DNA of 7,806 bases, taken from positions 1 to 7,806 of the forward strand of contig SFEK01000098.1 in the NCBI GenBank assembly GCA_004557285.1. Direction: 5' to 3'. A model generated the notes under the pieces. That model did not search any database and had not been told where the DNA came from. It saw nothing but the letters and a program-made list of their open reading frames with translations. Below are positions 1-5,925 of the stretch, piece after piece. Each line of letters opens with the position of its first letter. Within the stretch, counting starts at the first letter, position 1. The position numbers were made by a program, and so were the translations under genes. Source of the DNA: Bacteroidales bacterium (lineage in GTDB: Bacteria; Bacteroidota; Bacteroidia; Bacteroidales; Bacteroidaceae).

Positions 1-20
1 CAAGAAGAAAAAGGAGAATT

Positions 21-608
21 TTATTCAAAAGAGAGCTTGTCAAGACGGTTTTTTAACTGTTCGGCTTCTGATTTGCGAATAGAGAGTGTGATTTCGCAGG
101 TGTTATCATATACCTGGTTGACAATTCTCGGTTTCATTTCCTTGACGACACGCATGACATCGTTCATCATGACATAAGGGAAGTTATAAGTCACCAGTTC
201 CTCCACCTGTCGGATTTCAATTTCAGAGGCAGCTATGGCTTCAGCGGCAGCTGTCTTGTAGGCCACGATCAATCCGCCTGTGCCCAGATTTACACCGCCA
301 TAATAACGCACCACAACGATGAGGATGTCGGTGAGTTCGTTGCTGTTGATTTGTCCCAATATCGGCTTGCCTGCCGTGCTGCTGGGTTCGCCATCGTCAT
401 TGGCACGGAACACCTGTCGCTCAGCACCCAGCATATAGGCATAGCACACATGGCGGGCATCGTAATATTTCTTGCGGTATTGCGCCACGATGTCCTTCAC
501 CTGTTCTTCGGTTTCCACATGATGTGAAAAAGCGAGGAACTTACTCCTCTTCTCGGAATAAGTTCCCTCGCCTACATTAGATATTGTTTTGAATTCGTCA
601 GTTGTCAT
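21..608 (-). CDS. yigZ: YigZ/IMPACT family protein (UPF0029 + DUF1949)
   Basis: This 195-residue protein has the two-part architecture of the bacterial YigZ family. The N-terminal IMPACT-like domain (about residues 10-125) carries RSKFLAF (21-27), DARHVCYAY (50-58), DDGEPSSTAGKPIL (71-84) and RYYGGVNLGTGGL (101-113), which are the hallmark blocks of the family. A DUF1949-like domain follows (about 135-192). Family members are roughly 200 residues, so it looks full length. The eukaryotic homologue IMPACT modulates translation control through GCN1, but the bacterial role is not established; nucleic-acid or ribosome binding is usually proposed. The start is the ATG at 608-606. It lies 26 bases after the DUF1015 stop on the same strand, so it is probably the last gene of the serA transcript. 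I see no link between its chemistry and serine synthesis, so co-transcription may be incidental. The family call is secure; the cellular role is unknown. Confidence 0.93.
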   Translation of the reverse strand: MTTDEFKTISNVGEGTYSEKRSKFLAFSHHVETEEQVKDIVAQYRKKYYDARHVCYAYMLGAERQVFRANDDGEPSSTAGKPILGQINSNELTDILIVVVRYYGGVNLGTGGLIVAYKTAAAEAIAASEIEIRQVEELVTYNFPYVMMNDVMRVVKEMKPRIVNQVYDNTCEITLSIRKSEAEQLKNRLDKLSFE

Positions 609-634
609 TCAAGACTCTATACAAGATTTACAAA

Positions 635-1882
635 TTACACCAGTTTGTGGATAATCAAGCCTGAGCGGAGTTTGGGCTCAAACCAAGTAGCCTTGGGAGG
701 CATGATTTTGCCATTGTCGGCAATGTCCATGATCTGGTTCATGGTAACAGGATAGAGGGCAAGAGCCATGCGCATCTCGCCGCTGTCCACTCTGCGCTTG
801 AGTTCTTCAAGGCCACGCAGACCACCCACAAAGTCGATACGCTTGTCAGAGCGCAGGTCCTTGATGCCGAGAATGTCGTCGAGGATCAGACGGCTTGAGA
901 TGTCAACATCAAGCACACCGATGGGGTCTTTGTCATCAAATGTGCCAGCCTTTGCTGTAAGGCTGAACCATTTGCCGTCGAGATAGAGTGAGAAGTTGTG
1001 CAGCGCATTGGGCTTATACATATCAGCACCCTTTTCCTCAACGATGAAGTTTTTGCTCAACGCATTGAGGAAACCTTCTGAATCCAAGCCATTTAAGTCT
1101 TTCACCACACGGTTATAGTCGAGGATGGTGAGCTGTGAAGCCTGGAAGCAAACAGCCATGAAGTAGTTGTACTCCTCGTCGCCCTTGTGGTTGGGGTTTT
1201 GCTTTGCCTTTTCGGCGCCCACGAGAGCAGCTGCGGCAGAGCGGTGGTGACCGTCGGCGATGTAGAGTGAAGGCATTTTGGCAAACTCTTCGGTAACGGT
1301 AGCAATATCCTTATCGTCGCCGATTACCCAGAACTGATGTCTGAAACCATCGATGGGAGCGATGAAGTCATATTCGGGTTCTGTCTGGGCATAGCGCATG
1401 ATGAGCTGGTCGAGCACGGTGTTGTCGGGATAAGCGAAGAACACAGGCTCGATGTTGGCGTTGTTTACACGCACATGCTTCATACGGTCTTCCTCCTTGT
1501 CGCGGCGTGTCAGCTCATGCTTCTTGATGGTACCGTCGAGATAGTCGTTGACGAAAGCGCAAACCACGAGACCATACTGGGTCTTGCCATTCATGGTCTG
1601 GGCGTAGATGTAATACTGCTCCTTGTCGTCCTGTACCAGCCATCCCTTGTCCTGGAACATCTGGAAGTTTTCAGCAGCCTTCTCATACACGCGAGGGTCA
1701 TACTCGCTGGTACCGGGCTCGAAGTTGATTTCAGGTTTGATGATACGATAAAGACTCTTCTCGTTGTCGCCGGCCTCCTGGCGTGCCTCTTCAGAGTCGA
1801 GCACGTCGTAAGGTCTTGATTCCACTTCCTCAACATACTGTTTTGGAGGGCGAATACCTTTGAAAGGTTTGATGGTTGCCAT
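635..1882 (-). CDS. DUF1015 family protein in the serA cluster; ParB/Srx-like DGHHR motif
   Basis: This 415-residue soluble protein belongs to the DUF1015 family, whose function is not established. Visible family blocks are KPFKGIRP near the N-terminus (5-12), RPYDVLDSEEA (23-33), KHELTRRDKE (121-130), IADGHHRSAAA (208-218) and the C-terminal MPPKATWFEPKLRSGL (394-409). There is no signal peptide or membrane segment. The IADGHHR loop resembles the GERR box of ParB and the GCHR active-site loop of sulfiredoxin; the same fold includes ADP-dependent free-serine kinases (SerK, SbnI). That resemblance is a motif reading, not a demonstrated homology. The gene starts 12 bases after the serA stop and is followed after 26 bases by yigZ, so it is very likely co-transcribed with serA. 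DUF1015 genes near serA and serC are, to my knowledge, recurrent in several phyla. A role in serine or phosphoserine metabolism is inferred from context. Confidence 0.9.
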   Translation of the reverse strand: MATIKPFKGIRPPKQYVEEVESRPYDVLDSEEARQEAGDNEKSLYRIIKPEINFEPGTSEYDPRVYEKAAENFQMFQDKGWLVQDDKEQYYIYAQTMNGKTQYGLVVCAFVNDYLDGTIKKHELTRRDKEEDRMKHVRVNNANIEPVFFAYPDNTVLDQLIMRYAQTEPEYDFIAPIDGFRHQFWVIGDDKDIATVTEEFAKMPSLYIADGHHRSAAAALVGAEKAKQNPNHKGDEEYNYFMAVCFQASQLTILDYNRVVKDLNGLDSEGFLNALSKNFIVEEKGADMYKPNALHNFSLYLDGKWFSLTAKAGTFDDKDPIGVLDVDISSRLILDDILGIKDLRSDKRIDFVGGLRGLEELKRRVDSGEMRMALALYPVTMNQIMDIADNGKIMPPKATWFEPKLRSGLIIHKLV

Positions 1883-1894
1883 AGTGATTAATGA

Positions 1895-2812
1895 TTATTT
1901 GTTAACTTGGAATTTTGTGCAACCCTCAGTGAAGTAGGCATTGATCTGCTTGGCAGCAGCGATACCGGCATTGATGTTGGCCTCGGCGGTCTGTGCACCC
2001 ATCTTCTTGGGAGTGCTGAAATAGCGTCCCTCAAACTTGGCAAATTCTGCGTCAGCGTCGGGCTTGATGTCGGTCACAAACTTCAGGTCTTCACGCTCAG
2101 CCATGAGCTTGATGAGTTCAGGCTCGTTGATCACCTCTTTGCGAGCGGTGTTCACCAGGATACCACCCTTGCGCATCATGCCTACGAGATTGTAGTTGAT
2201 GCTCTCCTTGGTTTCGGGAGTGGCAGGGATGTGGAGAGAAACCACGTCGCAGGTCTTGAAGAGCTCGTCCTGAGAGTCAACAGCGTGAACGCCAGCCTCT
2301 TCGATGACATTCTTGGGGCAGAAAGCGTCGTAGGCATAAACCTCCATGCCGAAGCCTTTGGCAATGCGAGCCACGTTGCGGCCAACGTTACCGAAAGCCA
2401 AGATACCGAGTTTCTTGCCCATGAGCTCTGTACCGGCCTTGCCGTTGTAGAAGTTTCTCACGGCAAAAACCATCATACCGAACACGAGTTCGGCAACGGC
2501 ATTGGAGTTCTGTCCGGGAGTGTTCTCCACAACAACGCCCTTGTCTTTGGCATAGGCGGTGTCAATGTTGTCGTAGCCGGCACCGGCACGAACAACGATT
2601 TTCAGGTTGGCAGCAGCGTCGAGCACCTCGGGAGTAACCTTGTCAGAGCGAACGATAAGCGCATCGGCATCCTTCACGGCATCGAGCAGCTGAGCCTTTT
2701 CTGTATATTTTTCGAGCAGTACGAGTTCATTGCCTGCACCTTCGATTTCTTTTCTGATGCCCTCTACAGCAACTGCTGCAAAAGGTTTTTCTGTTGCAAC
2801 TAATACTTTCAT
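1895..2812 (-). CDS. serA: D-3-phosphoglycerate dehydrogenase, short form without ACT domain
   Basis: This enzyme oxidises 3-phosphoglycerate to 3-phosphohydroxypyruvate with NAD, the first step of serine synthesis, in the cytoplasm. At 305 residues it has only the catalytic and nucleotide-binding domains of the D-2-hydroxyacid dehydrogenases and no C-terminal ACT domain, so serine feedback through ACT is not expected. Substrate-domain motifs are RAGAGYDNID (75-84) and NTPGQNSNAVAE (97-108). The Rossmann loop reads AFGNVG (139-144), with Ala where the first Gly usually is; Asp162 is in place for the NAD ribose. The catalytic Arg is Arg224 in NTAR. The usual TPHIGG segment is TPKKMG (267-272), so the catalytic His is replaced by Lys269. 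From memory, this substitution is shared by Bacteroides enzymes and the Entamoeba enzyme thought to be acquired from them, so it is a subtype mark rather than damage. The gene leads a tight cluster with DUF1015 and yigZ. Confidence 0.93.
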   Translation of the reverse strand: MKVLVATEKPFAAVAVEGIRKEIEGAGNELVLLEKYTEKAQLLDAVKDADALIVRSDKVTPEVLDAAANLKIVVRAGAGYDNIDTAYAKDKGVVVENTPGQNSNAVAELVFGMMVFAVRNFYNGKAGTELMGKKLGILAFGNVGRNVARIAKGFGMEVYAYDAFCPKNVIEEAGVHAVDSQDELFKTCDVVSLHIPATPETKESINYNLVGMMRKGGILVNTARKEVINEPELIKLMAEREDLKFVTDIKPDADAEFAKFEGRYFSTPKKMGAQTAEANINAGIAAAKQINAYFTEGCTKFQVNK

Positions 2813-2887
2813 TTCTTGTGTCTGTCTTTTATGGTTTATCGGTGCGCCAAGAAGCCATCACCGACAATAGTTGATAATAAGGATTTG
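2813..2887 (-). promoter_or_regulatory. serA leader region with hairpin, no clear promoter
   Basis: On the minus strand, between the serC terminator and the serA start, there is a 6-bp perfect inverted repeat TCGGTG/CACCGA (2839-2844 with 2859-2864, 14-nt loop), extendable by one G-U pair. No T-run follows it, so it is not a terminator; it could be a leader stem. The best promoter-like string is TATTGTCG just upstream of the hairpin. It is a poor match to TAnnTTTG and has no good -33 partner. Expression of serA may come from a weak promoter here or from read-through of serC transcripts. Confidence 0.35.
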
Positions 2888-2933
2888 AAAAAAAGACACA
2901 TAAGGATAGAGGCGCGAGCCAATATCCTTAGTG
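2888..2933 (-). terminator. Rho-independent terminator after serC
   Basis: On the minus strand, starting about 17 bases after the serC stop, there is an 11-bp stem: CACTAAGGATA (2933-2923) pairs with TATCCTTAGTG after allowing one bulged base at 2900. Inside it is a further GGC/GCC stem closed by a 4-base loop. The hairpin is followed within a few bases by seven T (complement of A 2888-2894). Stem plus T-run is the classical intrinsic terminator, oriented for serC. It separates serC from the serA cluster, so the two halves of the pathway may be expressed at different levels. Confidence 0.85.
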
Positions 2934-2949
2934 CCTTTATGAGATGTTA

Positions 2950-4017
2950 TTAGTGTTTAGCCTCAAATTCCTTCATGCACTTAACGAGAGCCTGAGCGCC
3001 TTCGATGGTCTGTGCATTGTAGCAGCTGGCACGGAATCCACCAACAGAGCGGTGACCCTTGATACCAACCATGCCCTGTGATGTGGCAAACTCCATGAAC
3101 TCTTTCTCGAGCTCAGCATACTCGGGATTCATCACGAAGCAGAGGTTCATCACTGAACGGTCTTCAGCGTTTACGGTGCCTCTGAACAACTTGTTGCGGT
3201 CGATTTCGTCGTAGATGATGGCAGCACGCTCAACAGCCAGTTTGTCCATAGCCTCAACACCACCCATCTTCTTGATCCAGCGGAGGTTTTCGAGAGCTGT
3301 GTAGATAGGCACTACAGGAGGAGTATTGAACATAGAACCCTTGTCGATGTGTGTGCGGTAGTCGAGCATTGTTGGAATGGTGCGCTCTACCTTGCCGAGG
3401 GCATCGTCTTTAACGATGATGATGGTCACACCGGCCATAGAGAGGTTCTTCTGAGCACCAGCATAGATACAGTCGTACTTAGCCACGTCAACGGGACGGC
3501 TGAAGATGTCGGAAGACATGTCGGCAATCATGCGAACGGGCACATCATAGTCCTTGCGGATTTCTGTACCATAGATGGTATTGTTGGTTGTAACGTGCAG
3601 ATAGTCAACGTCTGTAGGACATGTCCATCCTTTGGGGATATATGTGAAGTTAGCTTCAGCAGAAGAAGCAACCTCAACCACCTCACCAAACAACTTAGCT
3701 TCCTTGATGGCTTTCTTCGACCACACACCAGTGTTCAGGTAAGCTGCTTTCTTGTTCAAGAAGTTGTAGGGAATCATGCAGAACTCGAGTGATGCACCAC
3801 CACCGAGGAAGAGTACTGAGTAGCCTTCGGGCACATTGAGCAGCTCTTTGATAAGAGCAACAGCCTCATCTACAACAGGTTGGAAATCTTTTGCTCTGTG
3901 GCTGATTTCTGCCAGAGAGAGACCACTACCGTTAAAGTCCAAAATCTGCTTTGCAGTGTTTTCAATCACTTCGCGGGGAAGCATTGAAGGACCAGCATTA
4001 AAATTATACTTCTTCAT
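2950..4017 (-). CDS. serC: Phosphoserine aminotransferase
   Basis: SerC transfers the amino group of glutamate to 3-phosphohydroxypyruvate, giving phosphoserine and 2-oxoglutarate; the same fold can also act in pyridoxal phosphate synthesis. It is a cytoplasmic PLP enzyme of aminotransferase class V. The 355 residues match the usual length of about 360. Visible family blocks are YNFNAGPSMLP (4-14), SLAEISHRAKDF (34-45), GGGASLEF (72-79), TTNNTIYGTE (143-152), ADMSSDIFSRPVDV (165-178) and GAQKNL (187-192), where Lys190 is the expected Schiff-base lysine, then GHRSVGGFRASCYNA (321-335). The start ATG at 4017-4015 puts the N-terminal FNAGP motif exactly where the family has it. The gene has a long upstream region that may form a structured leader, and ends in its own terminator, so it is likely a single-gene transcript upstream of serA. 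Confidence 0.97.
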   Translation of the reverse strand: MKKYNFNAGPSMLPREVIENTAKQILDFNGSGLSLAEISHRAKDFQPVVDEAVALIKELLNVPEGYSVLFLGGGASLEFCMIPYNFLNKKAAYLNTGVWSKKAIKEAKLFGEVVEVASSAEANFTYIPKGWTCPTDVDYLHVTTNNTIYGTEIRKDYDVPVRMIADMSSDIFSRPVDVAKYDCIYAGAQKNLSMAGVTIIIVKDDALGKVERTIPTMLDYRTHIDKGSMFNTPPVVPIYTALENLRWIKKMGGVEAMDKLAVERAAIIYDEIDRNKLFRGTVNAEDRSVMNLCFVMNPEYAELEKEFMEFATSQGMVGIKGHRSVGGFRASCYNAQTIEGAQALVKCMKEFEAKH

Positions 4018-4165
4018 GTTTGACTAATTAATTTAATGATTAACAATGTTATTTAATTCTTAATTATTATGCTTTTCATTGCGTGGTGAGCCTCGGCCCA
4101 AGTGTTTTCCACTGTTGTTGACCCTGGTTTGCGACCACGAAACCTTTGTTTTCTTCAATCGTGTG
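4018..4165 (-). promoter_or_regulatory. serC 5' leader with candidate RNA structure
   Basis: If transcription starts just below 4166, serC has a leader of roughly 140 nt. Its first part can fold. GGTTT (4144-4140) pairs with AAACC (4130-4126), and the hairpin loop contains CGTGGT (4139-4134), which is complementary to ACCACG (4087-4082), giving a possible H-type pseudoknot. Between these lies a small AGTG/CACT hairpin. The last 60 nt are very A/T-rich and contain an 8-codon ORF (4079-4053, MKSIIIKN). I do not recognise a known riboswitch class. The pairings are short and could be chance. Confidence 0.35.
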
Positions 4166-4197
4166 CGAAATTACGCATATTATTTGAATTGACCAAG
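4166..4197 (-). promoter_or_regulatory. Candidate serC promoter (Bacteroidota -33/-7 type)
   Basis: On the minus strand, TAATTTCG (4173-4166) matches the TAnnTTTG -7 pattern with one mismatch. CTTG (4197-4194) lies 20 bases upstream in the -33 position, also with one mismatch. Spacing is right, but both boxes are imperfect, so this is the best candidate in the gap between the helicase and serC rather than a firm call. Confidence 0.4.
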
Positions 4198-4224
4198 TTT
4201 TTTGGCAAAAATGTTAGTCACAAC

Positions 4225-5541
4225 CTATTTCTTTACCTCAATTACGGTCTTCAACCCTTTCATTTTCACACCTGCGAGCCTTTTCAGCACCTCTTTACAC
4301 TTATTGCCATCGACTGCGGCATAGGCACATCGCTCCTTGACCACGATGCGTCCGATTTCGCTACCCTTGAGTCCGCCGCTCTTGCAGAGGAAGCCCAGCA
4401 CATCGCCTCTTGAAATCTTGTCTTTCTTCCCTTTTCCGATATACAGTATCACCCGCTGCGGCTTGGGCACGCTGCCCATGGCTTCAGGGATATCGAAACA
4501 GCTGGTGGCTTCCTTCACATATTCGGGCAGTGTCTCATCCGGGCCAAGCAAGAAGAAAGCCTTGCCCGTGTATGTCCATCTCCCTGTGCGCCCTACCCTA
4601 TGCACATATTCATCGGCACCCACCGGCAGGTGATAGTGAATGATATGTGCCACTTGGGGGATGTCGAGGCCACGCGAGGCCAGGTCGGTGCCCACCATCA
4701 CATTGGCAGAGCCATTGGAAAAGCAGAACACGGCATCCTCGCGCTCAGCCTGCTCCATGCCACCATGAAGACTGGCCACCACGAAGCCCATGTTGCGGAG
4801 ATAAGCCGAGACACGCTCCACGCTTTCGCGAAAATTGACGAACACCATGGTGCTGTCGCTGCCCAGTGCCGAAAGCATACGTGCCAAAGCACCCAACTTG
4901 TCTTTCTCCTCGCTTTTTGCCACATAGAGTTGTATGCGGCCGGGCACTTGTGCATCATCGAGGAAATCGAGGCGTATGGTATTGTCGGCCCCAACGAAAT
5001 CGGGAATCTCCTCGGCATCGGTGGCCGAGAGCAATACCCGTTGTTTCACCCAAGGAAGGCTGGCCACAGTGGCAGCCATCTCCTTGCGGAAGCCCATCTG
5101 CAGACATTTGTCAAACTCGTCGATAATCAGGAATCTCACCGCCTTGGCACTGATATTGCCTTTTTCCAGATGGTCGAGCAGGCGTCCCGGTGTGGCAAAC
5201 ACCAGTTGCGGACACACTTTCTTCAGTTCCCTGTGCTCGTCCATCGTGGGTCGCCCGCCATAAAGGGCAAGCGAACGCAGTCCGCACCCCATACGCAGCA
5301 TCACCTCGTGCTGCTGCAGGGCAAGTTCGCGGCCTGGTACAATCACCACGGCCTGCACCTCGCCGACATCGGCACGCAACATCTGCACCAATGGCAGCAG
5401 ATAGGCCAGCGTCTTGCCACTGCCTGTGGCCGATAGCACCACCACATCGTTGCTGCGATGCAGCAGCATGTCGGCAGTCTGGCGTTGCATGTCGTTGAGA
5501 TTTTCTATGCCCAGTTTCCTGAATATCTGTTGTAAATCCAT
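4225..5541 (-). CDS. dbpA: DEAD-box RNA helicase, DbpA-like
   Basis: This 438-residue ATP-dependent RNA helicase has two RecA-like domains and a C-terminal DbpA-type RNA-binding domain (about 362-436), which in characterised DbpA targets 23S rRNA hairpin 92 during 50S subunit assembly. Motifs in order are Q motif with Gln19, motif I ATGSGKT (38-44), Ia PGRELA (69-74), GG (95-96), Ib TPGR (117-120), motif II DEFD (141-144), motif III SAT (172-174), IV VFVNF (233-237), V TDLASRGLDIP (285-295) and VI HRVGRTGR (314-321). Motif II is DEFD instead of DEAD and Ia has PGR instead of PTR; the catalytic Asp-Glu pair and the last Asp are kept, so it should be active. The start at 5541 puts the Q motif near the N-terminus and lies just below a strong promoter. 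I see no convincing terminator after the stop, so read-through toward serC is possible. Confidence 0.92.
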   Translation of the reverse strand: MDLQQIFRKLGIENLNDMQRQTADMLLHRSNDVVVLSATGSGKTLAYLLPLVQMLRADVGEVQAVVIVPGRELALQQHEVMLRMGCGLRSLALYGGRPTMDEHRELKKVCPQLVFATPGRLLDHLEKGNISAKAVRFLIIDEFDKCLQMGFRKEMAATVASLPWVKQRVLLSATDAEEIPDFVGADNTIRLDFLDDAQVPGRIQLYVAKSEEKDKLGALARMLSALGSDSTMVFVNFRESVERVSAYLRNMGFVVASLHGGMEQAEREDAVFCFSNGSANVMVGTDLASRGLDIPQVAHIIHYHLPVGADEYVHRVGRTGRWTYTGKAFFLLGPDETLPEYVKEATSCFDIPEAMGSVPKPQRVILYIGKGKKDKISRGDVLGFLCKSGGLKGSEIGRIVVKERCAYAAVDGNKCKEVLKRLAGVKMKGLKTVIEVKK

Positions 5542-5558
5542 AGCTTTTATTATTGCCG

Positions 5559-5589
5559 CAAAGTTACGATAAATTCATGAGAACACAAA
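5559..5589 (-). promoter_or_regulatory. Helicase gene promoter, exact Bacteroidota -33/-7 match
   Basis: On the minus strand, TTTG (5589-5586), a 19-base spacer and TAACTTTG (5566-5559) match TTTG-N19-TAnnTTTG in every fixed position. The predicted transcription start is only about 10-15 bases above the helicase ATG, giving a very short leader without a Shine-Dalgarno sequence, which is normal in this phylum. Confidence 0.8.
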
Positions 5590-5650
5590 ACAAAATCGGT
5601 TATTTATTTTTGATTTTTCCCAAAATGGCTTATCAAAACAGGGGGGGACT

Positions 5651-5705
5651 TAGGCTAACAATAGGCTAACAATAGGCTAACAATAGGCTAACAATAGGCT
5701 AACAA
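5651..5705. repeat. Five perfect tandem copies of an 11-bp unit
   Basis: The unit TAGGCTAACAA is repeated five times without a single mismatch (starts at 5651, 5662, 5673, 5684, 5695). It follows a G7 run by three bases. The period is close to one helical turn, so each unit presents the same face of the DNA. Each unit contains TTAG-G-CTAA-type dyad symmetry (TAGGCTA with an unpaired centre). There are no spacers between copies, so it is not a CRISPR array. Perfect identity points to recent expansion or to slippage; copy number is likely to vary between strains. Confidence 0.97.
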
Positions 5706-5752
5706 GCGGTTTTGCACAGTTTGAGCAGCTGCGCAATCTTGGATGTAAAAAA

Positions 5753-5839
5753 ATGAAATCATTGAATATCATCGTGTTACAAACTTTATTATTTTTATGT
5801 ATGACCGCGTCTCTACGCAAACTGCGCAAATCACCATGA
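5753..5839 (+). CDS. Short ORF with signal-peptide-like start, possible gene remnant
   Basis: A 28-codon ORF begins with ATG at 5753 and encodes MKSLNIIVLQTLLFLCMTA followed by a basic tail (SLRKLRKSP). A short basic start, a hydrophobic stretch of about 14 residues and a small-residue end is what a Sec signal peptide or single membrane helix looks like. It may be the surviving N-terminus of the exported TPR protein whose repeat fragment lies at 5926-6264 in another frame, or an independent small membrane peptide, or chance in A/T-rich DNA. Its stop overlaps another ATG (5836) that opens an 18-codon ORF ending at 5892. Confidence 0.3.
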   Translation: MKSLNIIVLQTLLFLCMTASLRKLRKSP

Positions 5840-5843
5840 GCAT

Positions 5844-5873
5844 CGTGCGCAAAAAAACGTGTGTTTTTTCACG
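5844..5873. repeat. A/T-rich inverted repeat, possible terminator relic
   Basis: AAAAAAC (5852-5858) and GTTTTTT (5863-5869) form a 7-bp stem with loop GTGT. CGTG (5844-5847) and CACG (5870-5873) extend it after a 4-base bulge on the left side. On the minus strand a CGTG/CACG stem is followed directly by seven T, which would be a weak terminator for that direction. No gene on that strand ends here, so it may be a relic or have another role. Confidence 0.4.
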
Positions 5874-5925
5874 ACATTTATTGATTTTTTAGATCATTGT
5901 ATTCATTTTGCAATCATGAAACGGA

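Larger units (their letters stand above)
5542..5925. other. Gene-poor divergent region, 384 bp
   Basis: This gap between the helicase start and the plus-strand TPR fragment holds, in order: the helicase promoter, a run of seven G (5641-5647), the 11-bp tandem array, a 28-codon ORF, an A/T-rich inverted repeat, and short stretches with many stops. The sequence TGCGCAA occurs three times (5730-5736, 5823-5829, 5846-5852), the first two as CTGCGCAA. No confident plus-strand promoter is visible; TCATTTTG at 5903-5910 is the nearest -7-like string, with one mismatch. The mix suggests decaying DNA rather than a compact regulatory region. Confidence 0.6.

Noticed and set aside
1907..2803. 298-codon plus-strand open frame antisense to serA
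   Set aside because: It is an exact shadow of serA, with histidine- and valine-rich composition and no family motif; serA on the other strand has all its motifs.
2839..2864. serA leader hairpin as a terminator
   Set aside because: No T-run follows on either strand.
4018..4165. serC leader as a known SAM, TPP, cobalamin, glycine or THF riboswitch
   Set aside because: I looked for the conserved core strings of these classes and found none; only the unassigned pairings remain.
4600..5436. 278-codon plus-strand open frame antisense to the helicase
   Set aside because: Composition is His- and Gln-rich, as expected of an antisense frame, and all helicase motifs are on the minus strand.
5651..5705. 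Tandem array as a CRISPR or plasmid-type iteron origin
   Set aside because: There are no spacers between copies, and no cas or replication initiator gene is nearby.
5844..5873. Inverted repeat as the end of an insertion sequence
   Set aside because: No transposase fragment, no matching second end and no target-site duplication could be seen in the window.
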